From JBOHUC01 sp050733935 (lineage in GTDB: Bacteria > Eisenbacteria > RBG-16-71-46 > DASYSL01): DNA of 46,234 nucleotides. Below are positions 45,933 to 46,234 of the stretch, in pieces. Numbering within the stretch: the first letter of the stretch is position 1; each line of letters starts with the position of its first letter. A program made the translations under genes and the position numbers. The notes under the pieces are model-generated. The model was not told the DNA's origin. It searched no databases and was given only the letters and a program-made list of their open reading frames with translations. The stretch lies in contig JBOHUC010000128.1 in NCBI GenBank assembly GCA_050733935.1, forward strand, positions 1 to 46,234. Direction: 5' to 3'.

Positions 45933-46234
45933 CTAGCCCCGCCGCCTTCCGCCGCCGCCCATCCCGCCTCCGCCGCCCATTCCCGGGGGCGGCGCGAGAT
46001 TCGTGGTCTGACCCTTCTTCGGCACGAGCCCGACGACGAGCATCGCTCCTTCCGCGATCTCGCCGCGTCGGACTTCCGTGTACGTGCCGTCCGTGATGCC
46101 GGGCACGATGCGCACCGCCTTCAACTTGTCGCCTGGCTCGAGCACGTAAACGGTCTGTGGCGGTCCGCCGGCTCGCATTATTCGTCCACCTGCACCCGCG
46201 GAATCCGCGCCTGCACCGCCGCGCTGCGTTCCCT
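45933..46234 (-). CDS. HlyD/MacA-type periplasmic adaptor, C-terminal part only
   Basis: Only the last hundred residues are in the window. Visible are a Gly/Ala-rich linker, QTVYVLEPGDKLKAVRI, PGITDGTYTEV and GEIAEGAMLVVG, which match the membrane-proximal domain of RND/MacA adaptors, then an unusual Gly/Met-rich tail GMGGGGGMGGGGRRRG. It links the MacB-like permease to an outer-membrane channel. In the same 56 upstream bases another frame ends in TAA overlapping ATG 46178 (TAATG), so a separate short gene starting at 46178 is formally possible; the mid-domain position of that Met makes a continuing adaptor more likely. Confidence 0.75.
   Translation of the reverse strand, partial: GTQRGGAGADSAGAGGRIMRAGGPPQTVYVLEPGDKLKAVRIVPGITDGTYTEVRRGEIAEGAMLVVGLVPKKGQTTNLAPPPGMGGGGGMGGGGRRRG

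Overview
The window is a GC-rich bacterial chromosome segment that is almost entirely coding. I find 30 protein genes, two of them cut by the window ends. I see no rRNA, tRNA, CRISPR array, insertion sequence or phage gene. Six large exported proteins end in, or in something resembling, the FlgD-Ig-like/type A sorting-type module (PNP ... Y-DVxGR ... WDG ... G-V-YF-R) of FCB-group bacteria. Together with the high GC and a kinase-TolB_N-TPR regulator, this points to an uncultured lineage such as Candidatus Eisenbacteria. That placement is inference.

Layout. 1-7179 is mostly reverse-strand metabolism: a CopA-type copper ATPase (cut), diaminopimelate decarboxylase, and a molybdenum cluster (yqeC, mobA, molybdopterin oxidoreductase). 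A small haem-type lipoprotein runs forward and overlaps the 3' end of the oxidoreductase. 7180-20817 runs forward: a 330-base leader region, two tandem paralogous secreted proteins of about 1,370 residues separated by a terminator and a promoter, an outer-membrane barrel with a proline-rich tail, and a heterodimeric ABC exporter whose first gene probably starts at CTG. 20825-24125 is reverse: a 12-repeat kelch protein with deviating codon use, then a DUF1232 membrane protein. 24176-29915 is forward: a cytosolic Ser/Thr kinase and an FG-GAP/D-Ala-D-Ala carboxypeptidase-like fusion with altered active-site motifs.

29926-38518 is mainly reverse: lipA, then (past a forward MFS gene) a four-gene NitT/TauT-like unit (double permease, ATPase, separate AAA-associated C-terminal domain protein, methyltransferase) with its own promoter, a glycoside-hydrolase-like surface protein and a YbgC-type thioesterase. 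38625-43853 is forward: a large peptidase-like surface protein with a QEAGH in place of HEXXH, overlapped by a DUF547 protein, overlapped in turn by an alpha/beta hydrolase, then a small outer-membrane barrel ending at a bidirectional terminator. 43952-46234 is reverse: a MacAB-type efflux system (permease, ATPase, adaptor C-terminus).

How it fits together. The recurring theme is the cell surface: six exported proteins with a common C-terminal module and no visible secretion machinery, two barrel proteins and three ABC systems. The items most worth following are the giant tandem paralogs, the two surface proteins built on degenerate enzyme folds, and the apparent CTG starts and very short leaders.
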